A DNA stretch of 20,877 bases from Deinococcus fonticola (GTDB lineage: Bacteria > Deinococcota > Deinococci > Deinococcales > Deinococcaceae): contig NZ_SMMH01000043.1 of the NCBI RefSeq assembly GCF_004634215.1, positions 1-20,877 on the forward strand, in the 5' to 3' direction. The position numbers and the translations under genes are program-made. A model generated the notes under the pieces. The model was given only the letters and a program-made list of their open reading frames with translations, was not told the DNA's origin and did no database searches. Positions 7,117-14,645 of the stretch are shown here, piece by piece. How positions within the stretch are numbered: position 1 is the first letter of the stretch; each line of letters starts with the position of its first letter.

Positions 7117-7986
7117 TCAGGCGTGGAAAGGCTGCTGACTGTCGTGGGAGCGCAGGTGAGCCGCGATGTCATCCGCAATAGCAGGGGCTTCATCCACGTG
7201 AGCCACCTGAATACCGTCCTCCCGCATCACTCCTATCAAGTCGTCGCGGAGTGTGGGATCACCATGCTCATTGGTGAACGCCACAAAGACGCCCTCTCGC
7301 AGGTCGGCATCACTGGAATGCTGAGCATCGTCGGCCACCATGCGATAAGCGTTGACGTAATCAACCACGTCGCGCTCAGGCAAGTCGAAGGGAATAGCCT
7401 GATAGCAGTGCCAGACCCCGTTCTTGTACGCCATGTCAACCACGGGGCGGGACTTGACGGGCAACACAAAGTCTTCTTCCAGGCCCAGCTCAAAGAGGTG
7501 CTGGGCTGCGAAAATCTTCCTGACCTTCTCGCGGATGACCCGCTTGCCACGGACAGTTTTCTCGGTCTTGGCAGTCGGATCTTCCACGAATCGCGCAAAC
7601 ATGAACTCGCTCAGCGCCTTGGCATCTGTAGCAACAGCACTCCGCAGGGGCGAGAGTTGGACATTGTTGGCGGCGTACATGGCACAGAGCGCCGCCAGCC
7701 GCTCTTCTGTCCAGGGCTCACGGCTCATGCGCTCCAGCATGTCGCGCAGGCTGGTCATGGCATGTCCAATGAAGATGCCGTCACTGCCGGGCAGCCGCTT
7801 GGCATGTGATCCTTTGCCAAAACCGGGCAACTGGGTCAGGCTCCACTCTGTCGCTCCCGGAATCACCACCAGCACACCCACGTTGACGAACTCGCCGCGC
7901 AGAATGCTGGGGACGTAGCGCACAATGGCATACAGCGCCCTTCTGGGAGCTGCTTCAGGTTCGGTTTTTGCGTGCTGAGCCGTCAT
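7117..7986 (-). CDS. DUF3037-family protein
   Basis: About 289 aa from the ATG at 7986, which overlaps the kinase stop as ATGA and has AGGAGG upstream. A GTG 9 nt earlier (7995) is also open but badly spaced from that site. The N-terminus RALYAIVRYVPSILRGEFVN followed by VGVLVVIP is the hallmark of DUF3037. No enzymatic motif is evident. DUF3037 proteins are typically encoded next to HipA-like kinases, as here, and their biochemical role is unknown; a partner or substrate of the kinase is an inference from neighbourhood. What is unusual is the position inside a restriction-modification operon, between the kinase and res. Confidence 0.8.
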   Translation of the reverse strand: MTAQHAKTEPEAAPRRALYAIVRYVPSILRGEFVNVGVLVVIPGATEWSLTQLPGFGKGSHAKRLPGSDGIFIGHAMTSLRDMLERMSREPWTEERLAALCAMYAANNVQLSPLRSAVATDAKALSEFMFARFVEDPTAKTEKTVRGKRVIREKVRKIFAAQHLFELGLEEDFVLPVKSRPVVDMAYKNGVWHCYQAIPFDLPERDVVDYVNAYRMVADDAQHSSDADLREGVFVAFTNEHGDPTLRDDLIGVMREDGIQVAHVDEAPAIADDIAAHLRSHDSQQPFHA

Positions 7987-8828
7987 TTCCACCACTCCCT
8001 CCTTTTCAGGCGCTGCGCCATGTGCGCTGGTATTTGCCGGGCACGGGCGTCTAGGAAGTTTACTAAAGCCTCACCTTCAGTGACAGTGACCCCCCACTCA
8101 GAGGGTAGAGCGTTCACTAACCCTGTCAACATAGTCCGGTCAACCAGACTCAACTGGTGCAGGAAGGGAGCAAAATCCTGCGTCACGTTGATAGCCCGCA
8201 GCAGTGGAAGGTGTGGGGAGTAGTAGGGCAGTGGATCGTCCGGGTTGTTGAACCGCGAGTAGGCCGGGTTCAAGTCGCCCAGTCCCCAGAAAGGGCTGCC
8301 GAAAGCGTTCCCGGTATCGACCATGTAGATCTGAGCTATTCCCGTATGTCGGGAGACCAGCAGGTTCGGATTGCTCAGTTCCCTGTCCCAGTTGTCCATA
8401 AGCATGTCCAGCAAGATGACCCCAGCCAGCATAGGGATGTCGCTGAACAGGCTCTTCATCACCAGATCGCTGGGCGTCAGTTCGGTCGCAGGTTCCAACC
8501 ACTGCGAGTAGAAGTGGATGCCCGGTTGAAGCGCCACAGGTTGGTCTTCCGGGTCAAGCACCGTCAACCCACCAGGCGGCAGGGCCTCAGCCGGAACCTG
8601 CACCAGCCCAAAGCGCGGCACCCTGACCCCAAGGAACTGGGCGAGGTTATGCCCCAGCCACTCGTTGCACAGTACCCGGTGGCCCTGCGGACACTGCTGG
8701 AACTTCACGGCACAAAGGTCAAGCCCGCTGTCCAGCAGGAACCGCTGAGGCTTCGACCCGCCGCGCCCGACAGCATCAACGTGGCTTTCAGCTTTCGGCA
8801 ACGCCTGTCCACTCGCCCCCGTTGTCAA
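7983..8828 (-). CDS. HipA-like protein kinase
   Basis: 281 aa. Kinase features in order: glycine/serine loop GRGGSKPQRFLL (21-32), AVKF with candidate ATP-binding K42, catalytic segment DNWDRELSNPNLLV (D148, N153), and VDTGNAFG (D171) at the metal-binding DFG-like position. HipA proteins are Ser/Thr kinases best known as toxins that phosphorylate translation factors. This shorter HipA-like branch pairs with DUF3037 and its substrate is not known. No HipB-type antitoxin gene adjoins it. Translation starts at TTG, supported by a perfect GGAGGTGATC Shine-Dalgarno (8835-8844) inside the last codons of mod. Only 3 nt separate it from the mod stop. Confidence 0.8.
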   Translation of the reverse strand: MTTGASGQALPKAESHVDAVGRGGSKPQRFLLDSGLDLCAVKFQQCPQGHRVLCNEWLGHNLAQFLGVRVPRFGLVQVPAEALPPGGLTVLDPEDQPVALQPGIHFYSQWLEPATELTPSDLVMKSLFSDIPMLAGVILLDMLMDNWDRELSNPNLLVSRHTGIAQIYMVDTGNAFGSPFWGLGDLNPAYSRFNNPDDPLPYYSPHLPLLRAINVTQDFAPFLHQLSLVDRTMLTGLVNALPSEWGVTVTEGEALVNFLDARARQIPAHMAQRLKRREWWK

Positions 8829-8831
8829 ACC

Positions 8832-10811
8832 TCAGATCACCTCCACCGTCAGGGTCTTGGTGGTGTCGTTGCCCAGAATGTCGATCACCTTGACCAGCAC
8901 GGTGTACTTCCCGCGTTCCTCGTAGGTGTGCGTGGCCTTGAGTTCCAGCTTGGTCTGCTTCTTGGTGCGGTACGCCTGCCACTGGTTGTGGAAGGTATCG
9001 CCCTTGAAATCCCAGTCCACCGCCCAGTAGTCGACCAACTGCGACCAGTGCGTGATGCCCTTCTGAATCTCATCGGGGATGTCGTCCTGCGGCATCAGGA
9101 AGTCCTCCAGCGTCAGGGTCAGCTTGCGGGCCTTGACCTCGGACTTAACCTCCACCGCGCCCAGCTCGTAGAAGCGGATGTCCCCCTGATCCACGGCCTT
9201 CTTCTCCAGCACCTCGCGGGGGATCTTCTTGAACTTGATGTCCACGCCCGCTTCCCGCGCCATGTTCAGGCCCGTCTCGTTCAGCTCGAAGGCAAAGTCC
9301 CAGCCGAGCACATCCGCTGCGGCCTTGGCTCCAGCACCTCCCGCCCGCTTGAAGACCTCGCGCACGATGGCCTTCAGGTCACCCTCGGTTACGGGGGCGT
9401 CTACCGCGCCCACATGCACCAGCCGCCCCGCCTTGACCCCGTGCGTCCAGGTGCCACCGGGAAACTCCTCTGCGCCGTACAGCTTCAGGATGAACTGACG
9501 GTACGCGGCTTCCCGCGCCCGCCCAACTTCCTCGTTCTCCCACTCGGCGGCCTGCCACGCCTGCCGCTCGTACTTACCAAGGTTCTGCACCACGAAGGGC
9601 TTCACGCCTTCGATGCTGAGCAGACGCTTGCGCGTGGTGTGGATGGCAAAGCGCCCCAGATCACAGGTGATCCAGCGCCGCCCCAGCTTCTCGGCCACCG
9701 CTGCTGTGGTGCCCGACCCACAGAAGCAGTCGAGTACAAGGTCACCCTCGTTGGAAGAGGCTTTGATGATGCGCTCAAGCAGGGCTTCAGGCTTTTGAGT
9801 TGGGTAGTTGACGCGCTCCTCAGCCATCGAGTTCACAGGCTGAATATCGTCCCAAATATCTGTTACAGCAATCCCCGGCATTTCATCGAGATAACGTTTG
9901 ATCCTGGGAACTTTACCGGGCGCTGACTGAACAATGCGTCCTTGTGCAAGTAGCTCCTCCATCTTTGCTTTGTTATATCGCCAAGCTTTTGTGACTCCCA
10001 TGAATTCATAAATTGGGTGTCCCCTTGTTCCCGCTCCCGGAGCTGTTAAATCGCTTAACGTATATTGACGCCCATCGGGGTCGGTATTCTTATAGCGAGT
10101 CTCTTTGTAGTCATCTGCGTATGCCGAGAACTGCTGATTGAAGACACCGCCGGACTCAGAAAGTCTATAATATAGAATTATCTCTCGCGCCCTGGGCCAA
10201 TTTTTTGCACCCTGTTGATAATCATTTTTCGTAGTTGTGCGTTTCCATGTAATCTCATTGATGTAGTGTTGTTGACCGAGGACATCATCTAAGACAGCCT
10301 TAATGTAATGGCTAATATTCGCATCAATATGGACGTATAAACCACCGTTGGAAGCAAGAAGATCTTTGAGAACACTAGCGGTTTCATAGAACCACTGCAA
10401 AAACCCATCAAGTCCTCGTCCCCAAGTATCCCTGTACGCTTTCTGTTCCAAGATGCTGGGCTGCTTCACGAAGTTAGCAGCCTGGTTACCTTCGGTATCG
10501 GGGTCATCGGGGATTTGGGCCGTGAAAGAGAAATCTGCACCCGTGGCGAAGGGCGGGTCAATGTAGATCAGAGCAACTTTTCCCCGGAATTCTTCGAGCA
10601 GGCTGGGCAGTACGTACTTTTTGTCACCCCAGATCAGGCGGTTGCGCCACTCGGTGTCCTCACCGCCGCTGCTGAACATGTCGAGCATCTGCATGCGCTG
10701 CTGGTTGCTCTCGTTGATGGTCTCGATGGTCTGGAACGGTAGGGCGAGGCGGACGGGCTGGACGCGCTTGCCGTCCTTGTACTTTCCATCCCACATGAGT
10801 TCGACGGGCAT
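8832..10811 (-). CDS. Type III-like adenine DNA methyltransferase (Mod)
   Basis: 659 aa. It would methylate adenine in the recognition site and provide sequence recognition for Res. The catalytic motif YIDPPF (D85-F88) precedes the cofactor-binding motif DCFCGSGTT (361-369), the order of beta-class methylases, with the target recognition region between them (about 190-320). DNA encoding residues about 95-325 is visibly richer in A/T than both flanks, suggesting exchange of the specificity part. The C-terminus (THTYEERGKYTVLVKVIDIL, then GNDTTKTLTVEV) resembles the last strands of a PKD-like beta sandwich. The ATG at 10811 has no clear ribosome binding site, so a leaderless start is possible. 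It is the first gene of the operon. Confidence 0.9.
   Translation of the reverse strand: MPVELMWDGKYKDGKRVQPVRLALPFQTIETINESNQQRMQMLDMFSSGGEDTEWRNRLIWGDKKYVLPSLLEEFRGKVALIYIDPPFATGADFSFTAQIPDDPDTEGNQAANFVKQPSILEQKAYRDTWGRGLDGFLQWFYETASVLKDLLASNGGLYVHIDANISHYIKAVLDDVLGQQHYINEITWKRTTTKNDYQQGAKNWPRAREIILYYRLSESGGVFNQQFSAYADDYKETRYKNTDPDGRQYTLSDLTAPGAGTRGHPIYEFMGVTKAWRYNKAKMEELLAQGRIVQSAPGKVPRIKRYLDEMPGIAVTDIWDDIQPVNSMAEERVNYPTQKPEALLERIIKASSNEGDLVLDCFCGSGTTAAVAEKLGRRWITCDLGRFAIHTTRKRLLSIEGVKPFVVQNLGKYERQAWQAAEWENEEVGRAREAAYRQFILKLYGAEEFPGGTWTHGVKAGRLVHVGAVDAPVTEGDLKAIVREVFKRAGGAGAKAAADVLGWDFAFELNETGLNMAREAGVDIKFKKIPREVLEKKAVDQGDIRFYELGAVEVKSEVKARKLTLTLEDFLMPQDDIPDEIQKGITHWSQLVDYWAVDWDFKGDTFHNQWQAYRTKKQTKLELKATHTYEERGKYTVLVKVIDILGNDTTKTLTVEVI
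8835..8844 (-). promoter_or_regulatory. Perfect ribosome binding site for the HipA-like kinase
   Basis: GGAGGTGATC is fully complementary to the canonical 16S rRNA 3' end. It lies within the final codons of mod (encoding EVI) and upstream of the TTG start at 8828. It decides that unusual start codon and indicates efficient, possibly coupled, translation of the kinase. Confidence 0.7.
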
Positions 10812-10914
10812 ATAAGTGACAGTTTAGCGGGTAGGTTGAAGCAGCGCGGTAAGAAGGACGGGTCAGCGGGGCGTCGCCGAGTATCCTTGGAAAACACGAC
10901 ATGGAGGAATTCAA
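10812..10914. promoter_or_regulatory. Divergent promoter region between mod and the RexA-like gene
   Basis: These 103 bp must drive mod (minus) and the RexA-like gene (plus). On the minus strand TAAACT lies 9 nt before the mod ATG and could be a -10 element for a near-leaderless transcript; no good -35 accompanies it. On the plus strand GGAGGA (10903-10908) is the ribosome binding site of the gene at 10915. No operator palindrome was recognised. Confidence 0.35.
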
Positions 10915-11853
10915 ATGACCCGCGTGCAGAAGAAAGTGCGTATTTACAACGTTCAAGTGATGGGAGTGGACGCCGCCAGCCGTGCAGTGCGTTCCAACAT
11001 GCGGGAAGTCTTTGAGTACATCGAACAGCTGCCTTTTGATTCGGCAGCGGCTGAGAACGCTTATCTGAACGACGATGACGGCAGGGTGCTTTCCATGAGC
11101 ATCGTTGACATCGACTTGGCGGAGCAGATTGTGCGCGGAAGGCTGGCAAGTACCCGCCGTGACCTCCTGCCGCAGATTGAGCACAATGGAACCGTGACTG
11201 ATCCGAGCATCCCAAACGGTGCTGGGTACTACGACCCTGTTCACTTCGTCTATTTTCTGGACTCGAACCGGGTTGCCATGGAGGTCAACGGACACGGCCC
11301 GCACTACACGAAATTTGCCGAGTACATTGAGAAAAAACTTGTTCGGCAGCCAACCATCAATGTCACTGATGCCCGAATAGCCCCCCTGATCAGCCCGGAA
11401 GTCTACAAGAGGCTCCAAGTAGACGGTGTGATTGCTGAGGTCGAGCTGGAAGTGTACAGGGGTTACGGCGAGGCTATCGGCAACATGGCGAACGGGTTGG
11501 GTGACGTCCTCACGGCGATGGACAATCTACCTGAAGGGCCGACAAGCTTCGCAATTACCCTGAAAGGTTCTGCCACGGACAGCCAGCCCAGAAGCATCGG
11601 GCAAGCACTGCAGCAAGAGGTCATCACCGTTCTCCGGGATGCCCGCCCCATGTTGCATAGGGCTATTGCCAAAGTTCGCCAGCCCAACCCGTCTACAGGT
11701 CGACAGAGGACGAACACCGTTGACCTTCTGGAAGCCAAGTGCCTGTTCTACGCACGGCCAGTGCAGGTGCGGGCACGTGTTCTGGATTCCGCATCCATGT
11801 TCGCTGAGATCATAACGGGGTACAAAAATTTTGCTAGAGACGAGGTAAGATGA
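10915..11853 (+). CDS. RexA-like soluble protein, candidate abortive-infection sensor
   Basis: 312 aa, soluble. It begins with strands (VRIYNVQVMGVD) and a helix, and centres on HFVYFLDSNRVAMEVNGHGP (110-129) and YTKFAEYIEKKL (131-142). That arrangement of a strand pair, G-P and an amphipathic helix matches the middle of phage lambda RexA (279 aa). The C-terminal half is alpha/beta with DARPMLHRAIAKV and VQVRARVLD. The following gene encodes a 147-aa four-helix membrane protein, matching RexB in size and order. In lambda, RexA activates the RexB channel after infection. The homology is inferred from memory of the lambda proteins, and a Kiwa-type pair is an alternative. GGAGGA lies 6 nt before the ATG. 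Confidence 0.6.
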   Translation: MTRVQKKVRIYNVQVMGVDAASRAVRSNMREVFEYIEQLPFDSAAAENAYLNDDDGRVLSMSIVDIDLAEQIVRGRLASTRRDLLPQIEHNGTVTDPSIPNGAGYYDPVHFVYFLDSNRVAMEVNGHGPHYTKFAEYIEKKLVRQPTINVTDARIAPLISPEVYKRLQVDGVIAEVELEVYRGYGEAIGNMANGLGDVLTAMDNLPEGPTSFAITLKGSATDSQPRSIGQALQQEVITVLRDARPMLHRAIAKVRQPNPSTGRQRTNTVDLLEAKCLFYARPVQVRARVLDSASMFAEIITGYKNFARDEVR

Positions 11854-11856
11854 GGC

Positions 11857-12300
11857 ATGCGCAGCCTGCTGAACAGACCCGAACCGACTGCCGTAGTTGC
11901 CGGTGTAGTGGCACTGCTGTCGGTGTTGGTGGCTCCCGTCTGGGCAGAGGGCTTCTACAAACAAAGCTACGCTGGCGTTCCCGGAACAGCCTTCACGCTT
12001 TTGGGTTTTCTGGTTGCTGCTGTTACTATCCTGTTGACGATTCGGGATAGACCCTTTTTGCAAGCTTTGCAAGCTCAACGACCAGAGCTTTGGAAGCAGG
12101 TCATCAACGAGTTTTTTTTGACGTCTTACCTCATAGCGGCTTTTGGCTTGGTGGTTATGGTCTTTGGGTGGCAATACCCCGCCGAGCTGGCTCTGGGATG
12201 GAAAAGGCTGTTCCTTTTCAGCTACATCGCACTCTTTGCTTTGAGTGCATTGCAGATGGCGAAAACTATCTATGTACTTCACGCCATTGCTAAGAACTGA
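11857..12300 (+). CDS. Four-helix membrane protein, RexB-like candidate effector
   Basis: 147 aa with four predicted membrane segments: AVVAGVVALLSVLVAPVW (12-29), GTAFTLLGFLVAAVTILLTI (43-62), FFLTSYLIAAFGLVVMVFGW (86-105) and LFLFSYIALFALSALQM (118-134). A basic/acidic cytoplasmic loop (RDRPFLQALQAQRPELWKQ) joins helices 2 and 3. Lambda RexB is 144 aa, also has four membrane helices with a charged loop between helices 2 and 3, and depolarises the membrane. The start lies 3 nt after the stop of the RexA-like gene, so the two are one operon. Whether it forms a channel is an inference. Confidence 0.65.
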   Translation: MRSLLNRPEPTAVVAGVVALLSVLVAPVWAEGFYKQSYAGVPGTAFTLLGFLVAAVTILLTIRDRPFLQALQAQRPELWKQVINEFFLTSYLIAAFGLVVMVFGWQYPAELALGWKRLFLFSYIALFALSALQMAKTIYVLHAIAKN

Positions 12301-12369
12301 GTCGTGGTACGAGCGGCAGTTACAGGGACGCCCCTCTTCCTCTGGAAAGTTCGGGCAAGACTTTGCTGA

Positions 12370-12558
12370 AGTCGGGGACATGCCATCTGGTTTTTTAATT
12401 CTCAGAATACGCAAGACAACTTTCTGCTCTGCCGCTACGCTGTGAGAATGGAAGATCTGCCCTTCATAGAAATCCCGCTCCGGTTGATGAAGAGCAAAAC
12501 CAGCAACGTCTTTGCTGCCAAGAACGACAAGAGCGTGGCTGAGACCCTGACTGGCTGA
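12370..12558 (+). pseudogene. Remnant of an unknown gene cut by the IS4 element
   Basis: A frame open from 12370 to the TGA at 12556-12558 encodes DNFLLCRYAVRMEDLPFIEI and PLRLMKSKTSNVFAAKNDK. It ends at the terminal repeat of the IS4 element (12555), so it looks like an interrupted gene. The only ATG (12448) has no good ribosome binding site, and an upstream TGA (12367) suggests earlier decay. I do not recognise the family. The other reading frames across 12301-12450 show nothing clear. Confidence 0.3.
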
Positions 12559-12584
12559 CGGCCTGACAGAAAGTATGAGAAAAC

Positions 12585-12644
12585 GTCCCCGATAGGGGAC
12601 AATTTCTGTTTATGACGACAAAAACGATCCTCGGGGACGTCCCC
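12585..12644 (+). promoter_or_regulatory. Alternative hairpins around the IS4 transposase start
   Basis: GTCCCC/GGGGAC pairs flank the start codon: GTCCCC-GATA-GGGGAC (12585-12600) just upstream of the ATG at 12612, and GGGGACGTCCCC (12633-12644) just inside the gene. The second arm of the first hairpin can instead pair with the last GTCCCC, enclosing the start codon. Transposons of this broad group often hide the start in a hairpin in read-through transcripts. That role here is inferred. Confidence 0.4.
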
Positions 12645-13808
12645 CGACTCTACCAGAATGTCCGACCCTTCCTCAGCGCCCTCTCCTGGAACGATGTCCG
12701 CAATGCGGACACCTGTGCCTGGCTCGTCGCAGGGTGCTTGGAAAGCCGAATCTGCTCCATCCCCGCGTGGGTGAGCGGGCGAATCTCAAAAGCGCAGTTC
12801 GCGCAAAGCCGAGAGATTCAGGCCCGCAGGTTTCTAGAGAACCCGAAGGTTGATCCCTTCGAGATCTATGCGCCGCTAGTCTTCCAAGCCCTTCGTCACT
12901 GGGGCGAGCACCGTCTGGTGCTCGCTCTGGACACCAGTATGCTCTTTGGAAAGTTCTGCCTGATCCGCTTTGCTGTCACTTTCAGGGGACGATCTCTTCC
13001 ACTGCATCAGGAAGTCATCCAGCACGAGAGCGCCCAGGTTTGAACCCGACAACTTCTCCCTGTGCTCGCCCGTGTCAAAGGCCTCCTCGATGCGTTGGGC
13101 ATCCATGACGTTCGGCTCCTTGCTGATCGAGGTTTTTGCGACAGTGAACTCATGGATTGGCTCTGGGCCTGCAAATGGCACTACCGCATGCGTATCAAGT
13201 CGAACCTGATCCTCGCTGACCTTGCAGGTCAGCGCCTGTGCAAGCTCGACGACATTCGCCTCCAACCCAGGGAAACACGCTGTTTCCACAACGTCGCCAT
13301 CACCGGGCAGGCGTTTGGCCCAGTCCATGTCGCGGTCGCTCGACCCACAGACGTTCAGGAGCAGTGGCAGGTCGTGAGCAGCGAGCCGACAGACCTGGAA
13401 ACGTTCGCTGAGTACGGCGAACGCTTCCAAATCGAAGAGGGCTTCCTGGACGATAAAAGTGGTCTCCACGGGCTGGAATCCTCGAAGCTCCGTGATGTCA
13501 CGAGCCTGAACAGGCTCGTCATGGTTCTGGCGCTGGCCACGCTCTTTCTCGTCACCAAGGGTGTACAGATCGTCACGGAAGGGAAACGGCGAATGGTCGA
13601 CGCGCATTGGCAACGTGGGCTGAGTTATCTCAAGATTGGGGAACGGGCCATGCGCTGGGCACTCAGTCGCGGCCTCGAAGTGTTTACCCACCTGGCACTG
13701 CCAGGTGGGCCAGATCCAGAACCTCTGGGCAAACGGAAGAAGAAATGCTCTGACCCCATTACGTTGCTGGAAGTCGGCTGGACGCTGGTTTTACGCCCTC
13801 TCTCATAA
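12612..13808 (+). pseudogene. IS4-family transposase interrupted by an in-frame TGA
   Basis: DDE transposase. LALDTSM (D107), LLADRGFCD and [15 protein letters not shown] give the catalytic triad. The last fits the IS4 signature Y-x2-R-x3-E-x6-K exactly. The frame is split by TGA at 13041-13043, after SAQV and before [13 protein letters not shown]; both halves are in the same frame, so a single substitution explains it. The second half could restart at TTG/GTG codons, but the triad would then be split. Unless the stop is read through, the copy should not move by itself. No ribosome binding site is evident before the ATG. The intact terminal repeats mean it could still be mobilised in trans. 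Confidence 0.8.
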
Positions 13809-13962
13809 AGTTTGTCAAGCCGTCAGGCCCGCGCCCACGAGGCATTTGTTTCATATCCAGTCATCCTCACAATCTCAAACGAAAGGCTGACGCTCATTTA
13901 ACAATGCCCCGCTAACCTGCCTCTACCCAGACAACTGAGCCGCCCGAGTGAAGGCGGAGGGC

Positions 13963-13986
13963 AGCGCCCCCAGCGGGCGCTTTTTT
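13963..13986 (+). terminator. Strong factor-independent terminator
   Basis: AGCGCCC (13963-13969), loop CCAGC, GGGCGCT (13975-13981), then a run of six T (13981-13986). It points along the plus strand and would end transcription of the IS4 element or of the gene it interrupted. A smaller CCGCC/GGCGG stem (13940-13957) precedes it. The 212 bp from the IS end to the next gene otherwise hold no recognisable gene. Confidence 0.8.
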
Positions 13987-14038
13987 CATGCCGGCAGATG
14001 ACCTGCTGCCGAACCCAAATACAGGGAGAGGATGTTTT

Positions 14039-14275
14039 TCAATGGGTCTTAGAGCTGCTGACGGCCCATGCCTTCAGGGGTTTCCCGCCGATTTTCAGGA
14101 TCGGGCGACTTATCCGCACGGCATGCAAATCGTTCACCGCCCAACGCTGCACCTCCTCATCAATCAACAGGCCGACCGACTTGACGTACCAACGCAGCCG
14201 CCTGGTCAGCGTGTGCTGCTGGCCAGCGACTTCCACCACTATCTTGTCGCCTTCGTGACGAATAAACCGTACCAT
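14039..14275 (-). CDS. Small uncharacterised protein, tandem paralogue A
   Basis: 78 aa from the ATG at 14275, chosen because it matches the start of the neighbouring paralogue and has GGTGG just upstream; an in-frame start at 14338 would add 21 residues with no counterpart there. The product begins MVRFIRHEGDKIVVEV and contains LTRRLRWYVK, LLIDEEVQRW and VRISRPILK. It is basic, soluble and probably a small beta-rich fold. I do not recognise the family. About half its residues are identical to paralogue B, with the core EVQRW and ISRP motifs kept. Confidence 0.55.
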   Translation of the reverse strand: MVRFIRHEGDKIVVEVAGQQHTLTRRLRWYVKSVGLLIDEEVQRWAVNDLHAVRISRPILKIGGKPLKAWAVSSSKTH

Positions 14276-14371
14276 TCCACCACCGTAAGCATCCTTGAAT
14301 GTTGTTCTGTCAGGCATCCGGCACCGCGTCCCAGTCAAGACGGGTGAACGGATCTGCGGGTGGGTCTTCAG

Positions 14372-14596
14372 TCAGTACTCCACCAATCTCCAGTTTCCCA
14401 GCGGCCGCCCGTTCCTCAGGACTGGCCGGCTGATCTTCACAGAGATCAGGTTGGTGAAATGCCAGCGCTGGACTTCCCAATCGATCAGGAAGCGGCCGGG
14501 CTTGATGTACCAGCGCAGACACCGGGTGAGGGCGTGCTGCCTGTTGCGGTGCTCGATGGCTATTTTTTCGCCCTCGTGTCGAATGAATTTCAACAT
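14372..14596 (-). CDS. Small uncharacterised protein, tandem paralogue B
   Basis: 74 aa, starting MLKFIRHEGEKIAIEH, with LTRCLRWYIK, FLIDWEVQRW and VKISRPVLR. It is the upstream copy of a tandem duplication with the gene at 14039, same strand, 96 nt apart. The conserved pattern between copies that differ at many codon positions argues that both are or were translated. No function is known to me; the Trp-, Arg- and Lys-rich surface would suit nucleic-acid binding, which is only a guess. GTTAA/TTAAC (14620-14636) lies upstream and may belong to its promoter. Confidence 0.6.
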   Translation of the reverse strand: MLKFIRHEGEKIAIEHRNRQHALTRCLRWYIKPGRFLIDWEVQRWHFTNLISVKISRPVLRNGRPLGNWRLVEY

Positions 14597-14645
14597 GCCT
14601 GAAGTGTGAACCGGGCAGCGTTAACAGGGCATTAACCAGGAACGT

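Larger units (their letters stand above)
12555..13826 (+). mobile_element. IS4-family insertion sequence, complete with terminal repeats
   Basis: Terminal inverted repeats of 26 bp at 12555-12580 (begins CTGACGGCCTGACAG, ends TATGAGA) and 13801-13826 agree at 21 of 26 positions when the right copy is inverted. The element is 1272 bp and holds one transposase frame broken by an in-frame TGA. No target duplication is visible in the bases flanking the repeats, so one side may have been rearranged or the repeat boundaries may be off by a few bases. Confidence 0.85.

Noticed and set aside
8157..9926. 589-codon plus-strand frame
   Set aside because: It is the reverse-strand shadow of mod and the kinase; the product is a proline/histidine/glutamine/leucine-rich stretch without motifs.
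11527..12414. 295-codon minus-strand frame opposite the RexAB-like pair
   Set aside because: The plus-strand genes have ribosome binding sites, operon spacing and membrane topology; the reverse frame is low-complexity and motif-free.
12876..13691. 271-codon minus-strand frame
   Set aside because: It lies wholly opposite the IS4 transposase, whose motifs are unmistakable; the reverse frame has no recognisable domain.
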